Shown here piece by piece: positions 1 to 9,000 of a DNA stretch of 64,000 nucleotides. Position 1 is the stretch's first letter; each line of letters opens with the position of its first letter. Below the pieces are notes generated by a model. That model made no database searches. It was given only the letters and a program-made list of their open reading frames with translations, and had not been told where the DNA came from. Origin of the DNA: JANMDR01 sp031409495 (GTDB lineage: Bacteria > Pseudomonadota > Gammaproteobacteria > Burkholderiales > Usitatibacteraceae); NCBI GenBank assembly GCA_031409495.1, contig JANNXI010000198.1, forward strand, positions 1-64,000, given 5' to 3'. The translations under genes and the position numbers were made by a program.

Positions 1-596
1 TTTAGCTGGTAGTTGTTTTTGTTGCCCGATACCGTTGCAGTGCTGTCCAATGCCCAGCTCGGCGCAGGCGCACCCACTATCGGCAGCCCTTTGTCATATA
101 CCGGATCGTAAAAATGCCCAAACACGCGACTGTAAACCGCCACTGGGTCGTTATCTATCTCATTGATTTTGGGTGTTTCCACGGCATTGTCGTCTTCACG
201 AATATTGCCGCGCATCATCCAGCCGGTGACGGTGAAGCGGGTGGGGAGTTTTAGGCTAATGTGGGGTAGTGGGCCAGGAGTGCCGTCTTTGCCTGAAGGT
301 CTTAGCTTAAATGCTTCAACGATTCCTTTGTCATACTCGGATTCGTCACGCTTTAAAAGCATGTTGCCGGGCTTGAACCCAACGTACTCCGCGCCAAATT
401 CTTGTTCAATATCCAACAGCCCTAATTTTTTTAGCACCACACTTTCGGTTGCGCCATTACCCAATTGCGATTTTTTTACTGCGCTACTGGTCATGGCGGC
501 GTGGGTGTGGACGTCGAATGCATCCGCGGAGGGCGCAAAGAAAATACCTATCGCCAAAGCTATGCAGGTTCTTGCAAGGTTTTTACTAGAATTCAT
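1..596 (-). CDS. secreted zinc-dependent phospholipase C / S1-P1-like protein (N-terminal part)
   Basis: The reading frame starts with ATG at 596, preceded by an AGGAAA-type ribosome site, and stays open to the left edge, so only about 198 N-terminal residues are present. Residues 1-25 form a signal peptide ending in ADA. The predicted mature protein begins FDVHTHAAMT, with His residues near the new N-terminus. REDDN follows near residue 140 and GHFYDP near residue 165. An N-terminal His, an acidic REDD-type motif and a later H-x-x-DP are the arrangement of metal ligands expected in the zinc-dependent phospholipase C / S1-P1 nuclease fold. That is an inference from motifs only. It lies downstream of the lipoprotein and the giant repeat protein on the same strand, with a 90-bp gap, so it may be co-transcribed. 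The active site cannot be completed because the C-terminus is missing. Confidence 0.6.
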   Translation of the reverse strand, partial: MNSSKNLARTCIALAIGIFFAPSADAFDVHTHAAMTSSAVKKSQLGNGATESVVLKKLGLLDIEQEFGAEYVGFKPGNMLLKRDESEYDKGIVEAFKLRPSGKDGTPGPLPHISLKLPTRFTVTGWMMRGNIREDDNAVETPKINEIDNDPVAVYSRVFGHFYDPVYDKGLPIVGAPAPSWALDSTATVSGNKNNYQL

Positions 597-684
597 TCTT
601 TATTTTCCTGCTTTAAAAATGCTGCAAATAAATGTTTTATATTTAATTAACCAGTTTGATACTTGGCCGTGTTGTTCGCATACC

Positions 685-1482
685 TTAAGGTGTTCTATTA
701 AAACGTTTTCTGTTTTCTTCTAGAAGCCGCCGCTGCGGGCCGTCCGGACCGTCAACAATCAAGTGTAGATCGAGCAGTGCTTGAGTTTCGTCAATTTCAC
801 GCTGTGAGCCCTTTGCCGTGCGGAGGATAGCAAGAGTGCGTTTATAAAACTCGATGGATCCCGTTACATCGGCCGGTGACATAGCGGCATCACACTTCAC
901 ATTCCCTTGTACGTTCTGCCACTTTGCGTCTGTCGGATCCACTTTTTCTAGCAGATGAATGATGTTGTAGTCTTTGGCGGCGGCGCCTATGCCTAGTGAC
1001 TGACTTTCTTGCGGCGCCCACAAACCGCCGGGGTAGTTTTGTACCGCCATCCAATCACGCTGTGCAAACGGGTCAGGACTGGCGTAGCCCATTTTGATGA
1101 CCGCGCCATAAACATACAGTTTTGGGCCTCTGGCTTTTTCTTCCAGCACAAATTCACCCTTTTCATCCGATAGCACCCCTTTGGTCATCCAGCATTGGCT
1201 ACCGCCGCCGCCATGTGCGCCCGCCATGCCAATAAGATCGGAGGGTTTAAATGCTGGCCTAGGTTTGCCTCCGTAATAAATACCAACTACATACGCATCT
1301 GCCACCGGCTTGCCAGTATCAAGATCGAGCACAATGCCCCGGTAGGTTCTATCAATGATTCCGCCCGCACCCACACATCCACTTAACCCCATCACCATAA
1401 ATAGGCCGAAGATGCCTGTAAATAGGCGGTTTACACGGGGCTGTTGCGGTTTAATTTGATTGGGATTTAGAGTAGTTTTCAT
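685..1482 (-). CDS. predicted lipoprotein with carboxypeptidase-regulatory-like domain
   Basis: This is a 265-residue protein with an n-region and hydrophobic stretch (about residues 20-35) ending in the lipobox LSGC, so the Cys near position 36 should be lipidated. Just after it comes a short beta-rich segment (RTYRGIVLDLDTGKPVADAYV) of the kind found in carboxypeptidase-regulatory-like or CNA-B-like domains. A later DEKGEFVLEE segment fits the same fold. The C-terminal third is charged and helical. No catalytic motif is visible. It follows the giant repeat protein by 53 bp and precedes the phospholipase-like gene, all on one strand, suggesting one exported module. Function is not known. Confidence 0.7.
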   Translation of the reverse strand: MKTTLNPNQIKPQQPRVNRLFTGIFGLFMVMGLSGCVGAGGIIDRTYRGIVLDLDTGKPVADAYVVGIYYGGKPRPAFKPSDLIGMAGAHGGGGSQCWMTKGVLSDEKGEFVLEEKARGPKLYVYGAVIKMGYASPDPFAQRDWMAVQNYPGGLWAPQESQSLGIGAAAKDYNIIHLLEKVDPTDAKWQNVQGNVKCDAAMSPADVTGSIEFYKRTLAILRTAKGSQREIDETQALLDLHLIVDGPDGPQRRLLEENRKRFNRTP

Positions 1483-1535
1483 GGTGATCCTTGGCTGTTT
1501 CGAAGAAACGTTTGGTTAACACCGCAGGCCGTTTT

Positions 1536-4500
1536 CTATAAGCCATCGATACGCCAAATGCCGTCTTCGCCACGCAGGACGGTCACCAAGAAGGTGCGCG
1601 CCTCAGTACCAACTATCCGTTTAAGCGTAATTTCACCCATCGTGGTGCCGACAGTCATAGTTTGGATTGTTCCCAAGCCTTCCGCTGCCGCGGGTAGCGC
1701 TGTACCCAGTGCGGTAAAAATACGGCTATATTGCGCCTGCGCTGTTGTGCTGAACAATCGTAATGCAGCAGTTGGATTATCATCACTTAGGCGATACACC
1801 ATATTGGTAAAGACATCTCTGACACGGGCCACATGTTTAGCGGCTGAAACAATGACGGTGCGCTTAGATTGTTGGAAAATGAGGTTGGATGAACTACCAA
1901 AAACGGCTGCTGTAATTACGTAAACACCGGGCGCTGTATATTCACAGCTATAGTCCGCAATTACTAAATACTCTGTTGGCGGACTGCCCGCAGCACATGT
2001 AATTTGCACCTTAGAAAACGGCGCCGTAACAAGAGGCGTTAGATGCACGGGCACGATTATGCTATCGCCCTCTGCGATAATGCCGCCCTCGGCGATCCTA
2101 AAATCAAAGCGTGGTTGTCCGGCGTTACGATTGACGATAATTATTTTTTCAGAAGTTATGCCGTCGGCCGTAGTTACGGTTACGGTTACTTGGTTTGCCC
2201 CTGCCGCCAGTTCCAAGTTTGGGACATGATAGGAACCATCGTCGGCTACCGTTGCGCTTACACCGTTGACTTGTACAGTCGCGTTGCCCGGCCCGACGAG
2301 TTGCCCAGCAAAGCTAACGCTCGACGCGTCATTGGTTGCCGAGGTAAGCGGCGCATCGGTATTGGTGCTTACTGTTGCGAGTGCGCCAATGGAAAGCGGA
2401 GCGGCGTTGCTGCTAAAGCCTTGGCTATCTCTAATGACGGCCTCAAGCTTCATTTCCCTATTAGTCGTGCCGGTCACAGGTATGCGAATGCGATAAGGCG
2501 GGGTGTTTAAATTTCCCAATACCTCCGACGCACCCGCAACACCGTTCAATACCCACGCTCGCCTAAACTCAACAATCGGAAAAGTTGCGCTCGGTGCTAC
2601 CGTAATTTCGGCATCAAGCTCAATATTTTCGCCGATCATGTATTGTGCGCTTGCAGTGCGGAGCGTGATTGTGGGCGCCTGAAGTACATTGACGATAATT
2701 GGTGGACTGTTAACGATGACGCCGCGATCGTCTTCCATCTGGACAGTGAGGGTGTGCTGGCCAATAGTTTTTATGCTATTCCAAGGGAGAAAACTAGGTA
2801 CGAAGGTTGTTTTGTACAGCAATGAGCCGTTATCAAAAAGCGAAAGTGATCTAATGTAACTAGGCAATACTTGATAAGAAAAGCTGATGTTGGCCGCAGA
2901 ATTTGAGCCAATAATGCTTAGCGGCGGCTGGCCATTCACGCTTGCAGGCAGCACTGAAACGATAGTGATTTTGGGCTCGCTTAACGGCGTTACCGCGACC
3001 ACATTACTTGCAGCACCGGTGCCCGTTGCCGTGACTGAGGCCAAACTACAGGTGTAAAGCAACCCACCTGTCAAACCGCGAAGCGTACGATCTATAGAAT
3101 TTAAAATCGCGGTGACAGCTGGTGCACCGGCCGTCACACAAGTGGCTCGGTATCCTGTTACACCGCTAGTTCCAGTAGAGGGCGGTGAGTAACTTAGTAT
3201 CGCTGCATTTACGCCGGGCTGAACGGTAACGAATTCTGGTGGATCTGCTAGCCCCCCTGTTTGAATTGAAATTGCATTGGAGATTGCACCAGTACCCGCA
3301 GCATTTATTGCGACAACGAAACAGGAAATGGATGAGTTGTTTTTAATACTGTTAATCGTTGCTGATGTTGCGTTGCCAGGTAAATCGATGCCGCCAGCAG
3401 AGGTGTTGTTACTGGCTCCAGACGTGTATTTACACCCAGCGGAGTAACTCAGTATTGCGGCAGCTGGAGAAACAGTGGGCGAAGCAAACTGTAGTGTGAC
3501 CTCATTGGGCGCTTGACTATATCCAACAATAATCGGTGCCGCCGGTACGGTGGCGTTAGTGATTGCCGCTTGCACTTTTTTCGCGGGCGATCCTACTTCA
3601 GCAAGCGCTAGTTGGGCATCAGTATTACTACCCCAACACACTAAATTTTGCGCAATAAGTGCGCACGAATGGTCATAGGCAGCCGTGACAAATGTTGCGC
3701 CGCTACCGGCAGGAATAACTGCTACGGGATAATTGCTTGCGCTTGCATTAGTTTTAGCGTCACCCCAGCACTGCACGCCACCACCTACCACAGCGCAGCT
3801 ATGCCTTGTGCCTGTGGCGAGCACGGTTGGCGTCCCTGAGCCCATTTCTATTAGTGTAGGTATTTTACGCGTCAGTGTTGTTCTGTCGCCCAGTTGACCG
3901 TTGCTATTTCCGCCCCAGCAAAAAACTTTTGATGAAGCAATGGCGCAGGTGTGAATTGACCCCGCAGCAATTGCGGTAAGACTCCCAGTTATTGCTGTGA
4001 CGGCAAGCGGTACAAGCGAATTCATATTGGTGCCATGGCCGAGTTGCCCGTTATCGTTGCGACCCCAACAATACAAAGCCCCCGAAACAATGGCACAGGT
4101 GTGATATGCACCGCTACTTACATGGGTCACGCCGCTATTCGGTGCGAATATTTGGCGCGGAAGCAATGCGTTGGCCGTAGTACCATCACCGACTTGCCCA
4201 GCAAAGTTTGCACCCCAACAGTACAAACCACCCCCTGCAATTGCACAAGTGTGGTTTGCACCAGTTGCAATTTTTGTTGCGACAACACCAATAGGCAATC
4301 TCGCCTTCAGTGCCACACTATCAGTGACACCATTTCCAAACTGGCCATAAGTATTACTTCCGGCGCAATAGACTTCGCCGGTTGCAATGACACACACGTG
4401 GAATTCACCACGCGCAAGCTGCGCTACAGCGGTAGGTAAATTTTGAAGAGATCTAAATGCCTGTTGAGACAAGCCGCTGTTGCTAGGACGTTCCGTACAT

Positions 4501-6026
4501 TTAACGGCGCCATTAACAACGATACAAGTAGTATTGCCATATGTAGCGAGCTGCGCGTCAGTTACCCCAATTACCCCGGCGGTAACTGGGGTGGGGAAAA
4601 GCCCTGTGGGCAAATCGTTACCCAACTTGCTAAATTGATGAGCACCCCAGCAAGTTACGCTGCCATTTGCCACGGCGCAGGTATGTTGAGGGCCCGATGA
4701 AAGCATAGTGACGCCGCTCTGTGCTGGGAGCGTTTGGTATTTTTCTGTGTAAGAAAAGAAAGTGGACAGCGAATTGTTGCCGAGCTGCCCTCGATCATTC
4801 AAACCCCAGCATCGTGTGCCGCCAAGCGTTACGCTTACAGCGCAGCTGAAACCGCTTCCGGCTGAAATTGCAGTCACGTTGTTACCCGGTGCAATCGCCC
4901 AACGAATCTTATTGGTCTCATCTCCACTGCCAAGTTGGCCTGTAGCGTTAAACCCCCAGCATTGCACGCCGCCATTTAGCAGGGCGCAAGTGTGGGATCC
5001 TCTAGCAAAACTAGAGCCAATGGCAATTGCCAAGACGCCACTACCGGCTGGTAGCGAAGTGATTGGTTGTTCGGTTTCTGCAAGTGTTACAGGCGCGTTG
5101 AGTAAGTTATCGCCGCCATTTTTACCCCAACATTTAACGCCACCGGCCACAACTGCGCAGCTGTGATCATACCCAACTGCCACGCTCACCGCGCCGCTGC
5201 CAGCTGCGATTACAGTAACGGGCAGCGGCTGCGCCCAATTGCCGCCTGAGCCAACTTGACCGGTACTGCCGCTTCCCCAACATTGAACACCTCCCGCAAT
5301 GACCGCGCAAACATGCGAATTGCCTACGGCGACGTCAATTACATTGCTTTGTTCTGCGAACACAAGGGTAGGCCGTGGCGCAGTAATGGAACTGCCATTG
5401 CCTAGGGAAGAGGCGTCGCTCACGCCGGAACCCCAGCAATAAAGGCCGCCGTTCACTACCGCACAAGAAACAAGACTGCCGCTGCTAACCTTCGAAACGC
5501 CAGCGCCGTCTTGAAAAACCGTAACGGCAGATTCACTCGTTGCAGCGGATTTGCCGTCACCCAAGTAACCTGAACCCCAACACCGCAGCCCAGCCGCAAT
5601 GATTGAACAGCTTACAGCGTTGCCTGCAGCAACGCCCGACACGGTATTTGCGTATCGGAAAACGTTCAAGACACCTATCGTTGATCTTGCGCCCGTCGCC
5701 GTCATCGTTAGAAAACGAATTGGGTAAGCGCCTTCCGAAGTTGGTGTGCCAGCGAACAACACCAAGCCATTGCCCTGGTAGCTGGCAGTGATACCGGGCG
5801 GCAGTCCTTGAATATCCAAATTATTGATCGTAGTGGTGCTACCAATAACAATGTATTCCGAATAAGGTACGCCGAGGTTTGCATTCGGGATTTCAGTACT
5901 CATCAAATTGATGGAGTAAGAATCTACCAAATCGACAGCCACTGTTACGTTTGCGGCGGCTAGTATGGCATTGCCAGCCTGCGTAGCGGTTAGTAAGCAT
6001 TGGCCTGGCGAAAGCATTGTCACCAC
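1536..6026 (-). CDS. RCC1-repeat surface protein, C-terminal half of a split giant protein
   Basis: The 1496-residue open frame begins at a GTG that lies in the same frame as the upstream reading frame, three codons after that frame's TGA stop. Its first residues complete the Ig-like domain broken by the TGA. Residues about 125-810 contain roughly 14 RCC1-type units, nearly all with a paired-Cys signature such as HTCAIVSGALYCWG, consistent with a disulfide in each blade. Two fibronectin-III-like domains follow (about 830-1010), then three or four Ig/cadherin-like domains (to about 1390). The last ~100 residues resemble an NTF2-like tail ending in GIWRIDGL. There is no signal peptide in this half, so alone it would not be exported. 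It is most probably the C-terminal part of one 2,971-codon protein. Confidence 0.75.
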   Translation of the reverse strand: MVTMLSPGQCLLTATQAGNAILAAANVTVAVDLVDSYSINLMSTEIPNANLGVPYSEYIVIGSTTTINNLDIQGLPPGITASYQGNGLVLFAGTPTSEGAYPIRFLTMTATGARSTIGVLNVFRYANTVSGVAAGNAVSCSIIAAGLRCWGSGYLGDGKSAATSESAVTVFQDGAGVSKVSSGSLVSCAVVNGGLYCWGSGVSDASSLGNGSSITAPRPTLVFAEQSNVIDVAVGNSHVCAVIAGGVQCWGSGSTGQVGSGGNWAQPLPVTVIAAGSGAVSVAVGYDHSCAVVAGGVKCWGKNGGDNLLNAPVTLAETEQPITSLPAGSGVLAIAIGSSFARGSHTCALLNGGVQCWGFNATGQLGSGDETNKIRWAIAPGNNVTAISAGSGFSCAVSVTLGGTRCWGLNDRGQLGNNSLSTFFSYTEKYQTLPAQSGVTMLSSGPQHTCAVANGSVTCWGAHQFSKLGNDLPTGLFPTPVTAGVIGVTDAQLATYGNTTCIVVNGAVKCTERPSNSGLSQQAFRSLQNLPTAVAQLARGEFHVCVIATGEVYCAGSNTYGQFGNGVTDSVALKARLPIGVVATKIATGANHTCAIAGGGLYCWGANFAGQVGDGTTANALLPRQIFAPNSGVTHVSSGAYHTCAIVSGALYCWGRNDNGQLGHGTNMNSLVPLAVTAITGSLTAIAAGSIHTCAIASSKVFCWGGNSNGQLGDRTTLTRKIPTLIEMGSGTPTVLATGTRHSCAVVGGGVQCWGDAKTNASASNYPVAVIPAGSGATFVTAAYDHSCALIAQNLVCWGSNTDAQLALAEVGSPAKKVQAAITNATVPAAPIIVGYSQAPNEVTLQFASPTVSPAAAILSYSAGCKYTSGASNNTSAGGIDLPGNATSATINSIKNNSSISCFVVAINAAGTGAISNAISIQTGGLADPPEFVTVQPGVNAAILSYSPPSTGTSGVTGYRATCVTAGAPAVTAILNSIDRTLRGLTGGLLYTCSLASVTATGTGAASNVVAVTPLSEPKITIVSVLPASVNGQPPLSIIGSNSAANISFSYQVLPSYIRSLSLFDNGSLLYKTTFVPSFLPWNSIKTIGQHTLTVQMEDDRGVIVNSPPIIVNVLQAPTITLRTASAQYMIGENIELDAEITVAPSATFPIVEFRRAWVLNGVAGASEVLGNLNTPPYRIRIPVTGTTNREMKLEAVIRDSQGFSSNAAPLSIGALATVSTNTDAPLTSATNDASSVSFAGQLVGPGNATVQVNGVSATVADDGSYHVPNLELAAGANQVTVTVTTADGITSEKIIIVNRNAGQPRFDFRIAEGGIIAEGDSIIVPVHLTPLVTAPFSKVQITCAAGSPPTEYLVIADYSCEYTAPGVYVITAAVFGSSSNLIFQQSKRTVIVSAAKHVARVRDVFTNMVYRLSDDNPTAALRLFSTTAQAQYSRIFTALGTALPAAAEGLGTIQTMTVGTTMGEITLKRIVGTEARTFLVTVLRGEDGIWRIDGL

Positions 6027-6032
6027 ACCGCT

Positions 6033-6035
6033 TCA
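6033..6035 (-). other. in-frame TGA interrupting the giant FN3/RCC1 protein
   Basis: The upstream frame ends ...SPSICSV-TGA and continues without any frame change as SGVVTMLSPGQCLLTATQ. Together they rebuild one Ig-like domain of the well-known form in which Cys-x-Val is followed by a turn and then VTxLxxGxC. A single base change (for example GGA or TCA to TGA) explains the break. Whether it is a true nonsense mutation, a sequencing error or a read-through site cannot be told from sequence alone. Confidence 0.85.
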
Positions 6036-9000
6036 AACGCTACAAATTGATGGTGAGTTGGATGTATACATCACTGGATTACCAGAGGCACCGCCAACAC
6101 TTGTTAACGGGAACGTTTGATTTGGAATGAATGGCTGCGGTGAGATAGGCATAAAACCCACAATCAACTGCCTTGGCGGTAAAGGGGTTACTTGTGACGT
6201 AGCCAGTACAGATGGGCTATTTAGCCCGTTCACGGTAGCTCTCACGCTACAAGTTATGGGCACGGAATACGTAGTTGGTACAACGACTATGGGTGAGCTG
6301 TCTGCTTGTCCGGAAGCGGCACCGCAGGTTGCGACATATTGGGTCGTAATGGTGTTTAAATTTGAATTTATTTCGGGCGGCGCAAACGCGACGGTCAGTT
6401 TTCCATTGCTCACTTCAACGGTTACGGCGCTTGGTGGCGCTGGGACGCTGTATGGCATCAACAGCGTCGCCGATGCAGCAGAATTTAAGCTACTACCAAA
6501 CTCGTTCACAGAACGCACCGTGCAGCTGTAGCTGGTGCCATTGGGGATACGGGTAACCAAGATCGGCGACCCGCGCCCGGCCTGACTAATCGCACCGCAT
6601 TTTGCGACATGAAACGAGGAAATCGGCAGCGCGGCAGCATCCGCAACAAACCGGACAAGAATATTATTCCCACTCGCTTCTAAAATGATTTGTGTAGGTG
6701 CAGCTGGCACGCCACCAGAAATAGCAACGCTATTCGAGGGAGATGATGCGGCGCTTGTGCCTACTTGATTGAAGGCACTAACAGTACATGTAGGCGACGA
6801 ACCCGCCATTAAACTCCGGACTACGATTGGTGATGCAGTACCCACTGCGCTTTCGGTGCCACACATTGCGACGTACCCAAGAATAGATGGATAGTTACTA
6901 CTCGGCACATTTGGCGGTAAAAAGGTAACTGTCACAGCATCGGCGGTTGGCCCCGCTGTAGCAACGCCAATCGTTGGTGCGTTTGGTGAACTGCCTGGAG
7001 GGAAAACGACAATCGATGGCAAAGACGCCGGCCCTGCACCTGCGGAATTTCGAGCAACAACCGTGCAACTCACTGCTTGGTCGTTTGTGGCGCTTACTAT
7101 TGCGAACTGCCCGCTGGTAGTGGTTACGAAAGCGCCACAACGCACTTCATAGCCGGAAATTGGGCTAATAGTTGATGGAGGCGCAGCGAACAGCACCTCA
7201 ATGGCGCTGTTAAGTCCCCGCGCCACCACGCCTGTTGGTGCTTGGGGAACATCCGCGTTAGGTTGCACGGTGTTTGAAGCTGCTGATGCCGCACCAGCAC
7301 CCACAGCGTTGATGGCTTTGACATTGCATGTAACGGCAACACCATTGGCTAAGCCGCTTACCGTTATTGGCGAGCTGACACCATTAGCGCTCTGTGTGCC
7401 GCACGTGGCGGTGTAGCCGGTGATGGCGCTGCCACCCGTATTTGTGGGTGCGGTGAACGTAACAGTTGCACTGGCGTTGCCTGCAACAGCGGTGCCAATG
7501 GTCGGCGCACTCGGTACGGTGGTTACTGCAGCTGGCGTTATGCTGTTTGATGCTGCTGATGCCGCACCTGTACCCACAGCGTTGATGGCTTTGACGTTGC
7601 ATGTAACGGCAACACCATTGGTTAAGCCGCTTACCGTTATTGGCGAGCTAACACCGTTAGCGCTCCGTGTGCCGCACGTGGCGGTGTAGCCGGTGATGGC
7701 GCTGCCACCCGTATTTGTGGGTGCGGTGAACGTGACAGTAACACTGGCGTTGCCTGCAGCAGCGGTGCCAATCGTTGGCGCACCGGGTACGGTGGTTGCC
7801 GCGGCTGGCGTAACACCGTTTGATGTCGCTGATGCCGCACCAGTACCCACAGCGTTGATGGCTTTGACGTTGCATGTAACGGCAACACCATTGGCTAAGC
7901 CGCTTACCGTTATTGGCGAGCTGACACCATTAGCGCTCTGTGTGCCGCACGTGGCGGTGTAGCCGGTGATGGCGCTGCCGCCCGTATTTGTGGGTGCGGT
8001 GAACGTAACAGTTGCACTGGCGTTGCCTGCAGCGGCGGTGCCAATGGTGGGCGCTGCTGGCACAGTTATAGCTGGAATAACGCTGTTTGATGCAGCTGAT
8101 GCAGCACCAGTACCTATGGCGTTGATGGCTTTGACGTTACAAGTAACGGCAGTGCCATTAGTCAGAGTCGTAACGGTGATCGGTGAGCTAGTGCTTGTTG
8201 CTGATTTTGCGCCACAGGTGGCGGCATAGCCCGTGATGACGCCACCGCCTGTGTTTGTAGGTGCTGTGAACGTAACAGTTGCACTGGCGTTGCCCGCAGT
8301 GGCTGTGCCAATAACAGGCGCGCTAGGAACAGTGGCAGGAGTGATGCTATTGGATGCTGCCGATGCAGCGCCAGTCCCAGCGGCGTTGGTAGCCTTGACA
8401 TTACAAGTAACAGCAGCACCGTTAGGCAGGGCAGTAACCGTGATTGGTGAGGCAGTGCCTGTGGCTGACTTTGTACCGCACGTAGCGGTGTAGCCCGTGA
8501 TGGCGCTGCCGCCAGTGTTTGTAGGTGCCGTGAAACTAACGATGGCACGCGCGTTACCCGCAGTAGCCGTACCAATCGTGGGCGCACTAGGCACAGTTAT
8601 CGCAGGAATAACGCTGTTTGATGCCGCTGATGCCGCGCCAGTCCCAACGGCGTTAGTGGCCTTGACATTACATGTAACAGCAGCACCGTTAGGCAGGGCA
8701 GTAACCGTGATTGTTGAGGCAGAGCCTGTGGCTGACTTTGTACCGCACGTAGCGGTGTAGCCCGTGATGGCGCTGCCGCCAGTGTTTGTAGGTGCCGTGA
8801 AACTAACGATGGCACGTGCGTTACCCGCAATCGCTGTACCGATCGTGGGCGCACCAGGTACCGTGGCGGCTAAATTAGTTATAAGCCAAAGTTCGTCAAA
8901 CGGTGCGCGAGCTGCCAAATGATTGAAGACTTCGACAACAATAGCGCCATCGCCTGCCAGTATCGGCGAAGGTACGGTTGCGCTAACTTGGGTTGCCGAT

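Noticed and set aside
6033..6035. TGA as a selenocysteine codon
   Set aside because: It lies in an Ig-like structural domain where no Sec is known, and no SECIS-like hairpin was evident just downstream.
7201..8854. Many overlapping open frames of 60-141 codons on both strands, with repeated sequences
   Set aside because: They are alternate frames of the tandem FN3 DNA. Their mutual similarity only mirrors the repeat, and none has a ribosome site of its own.
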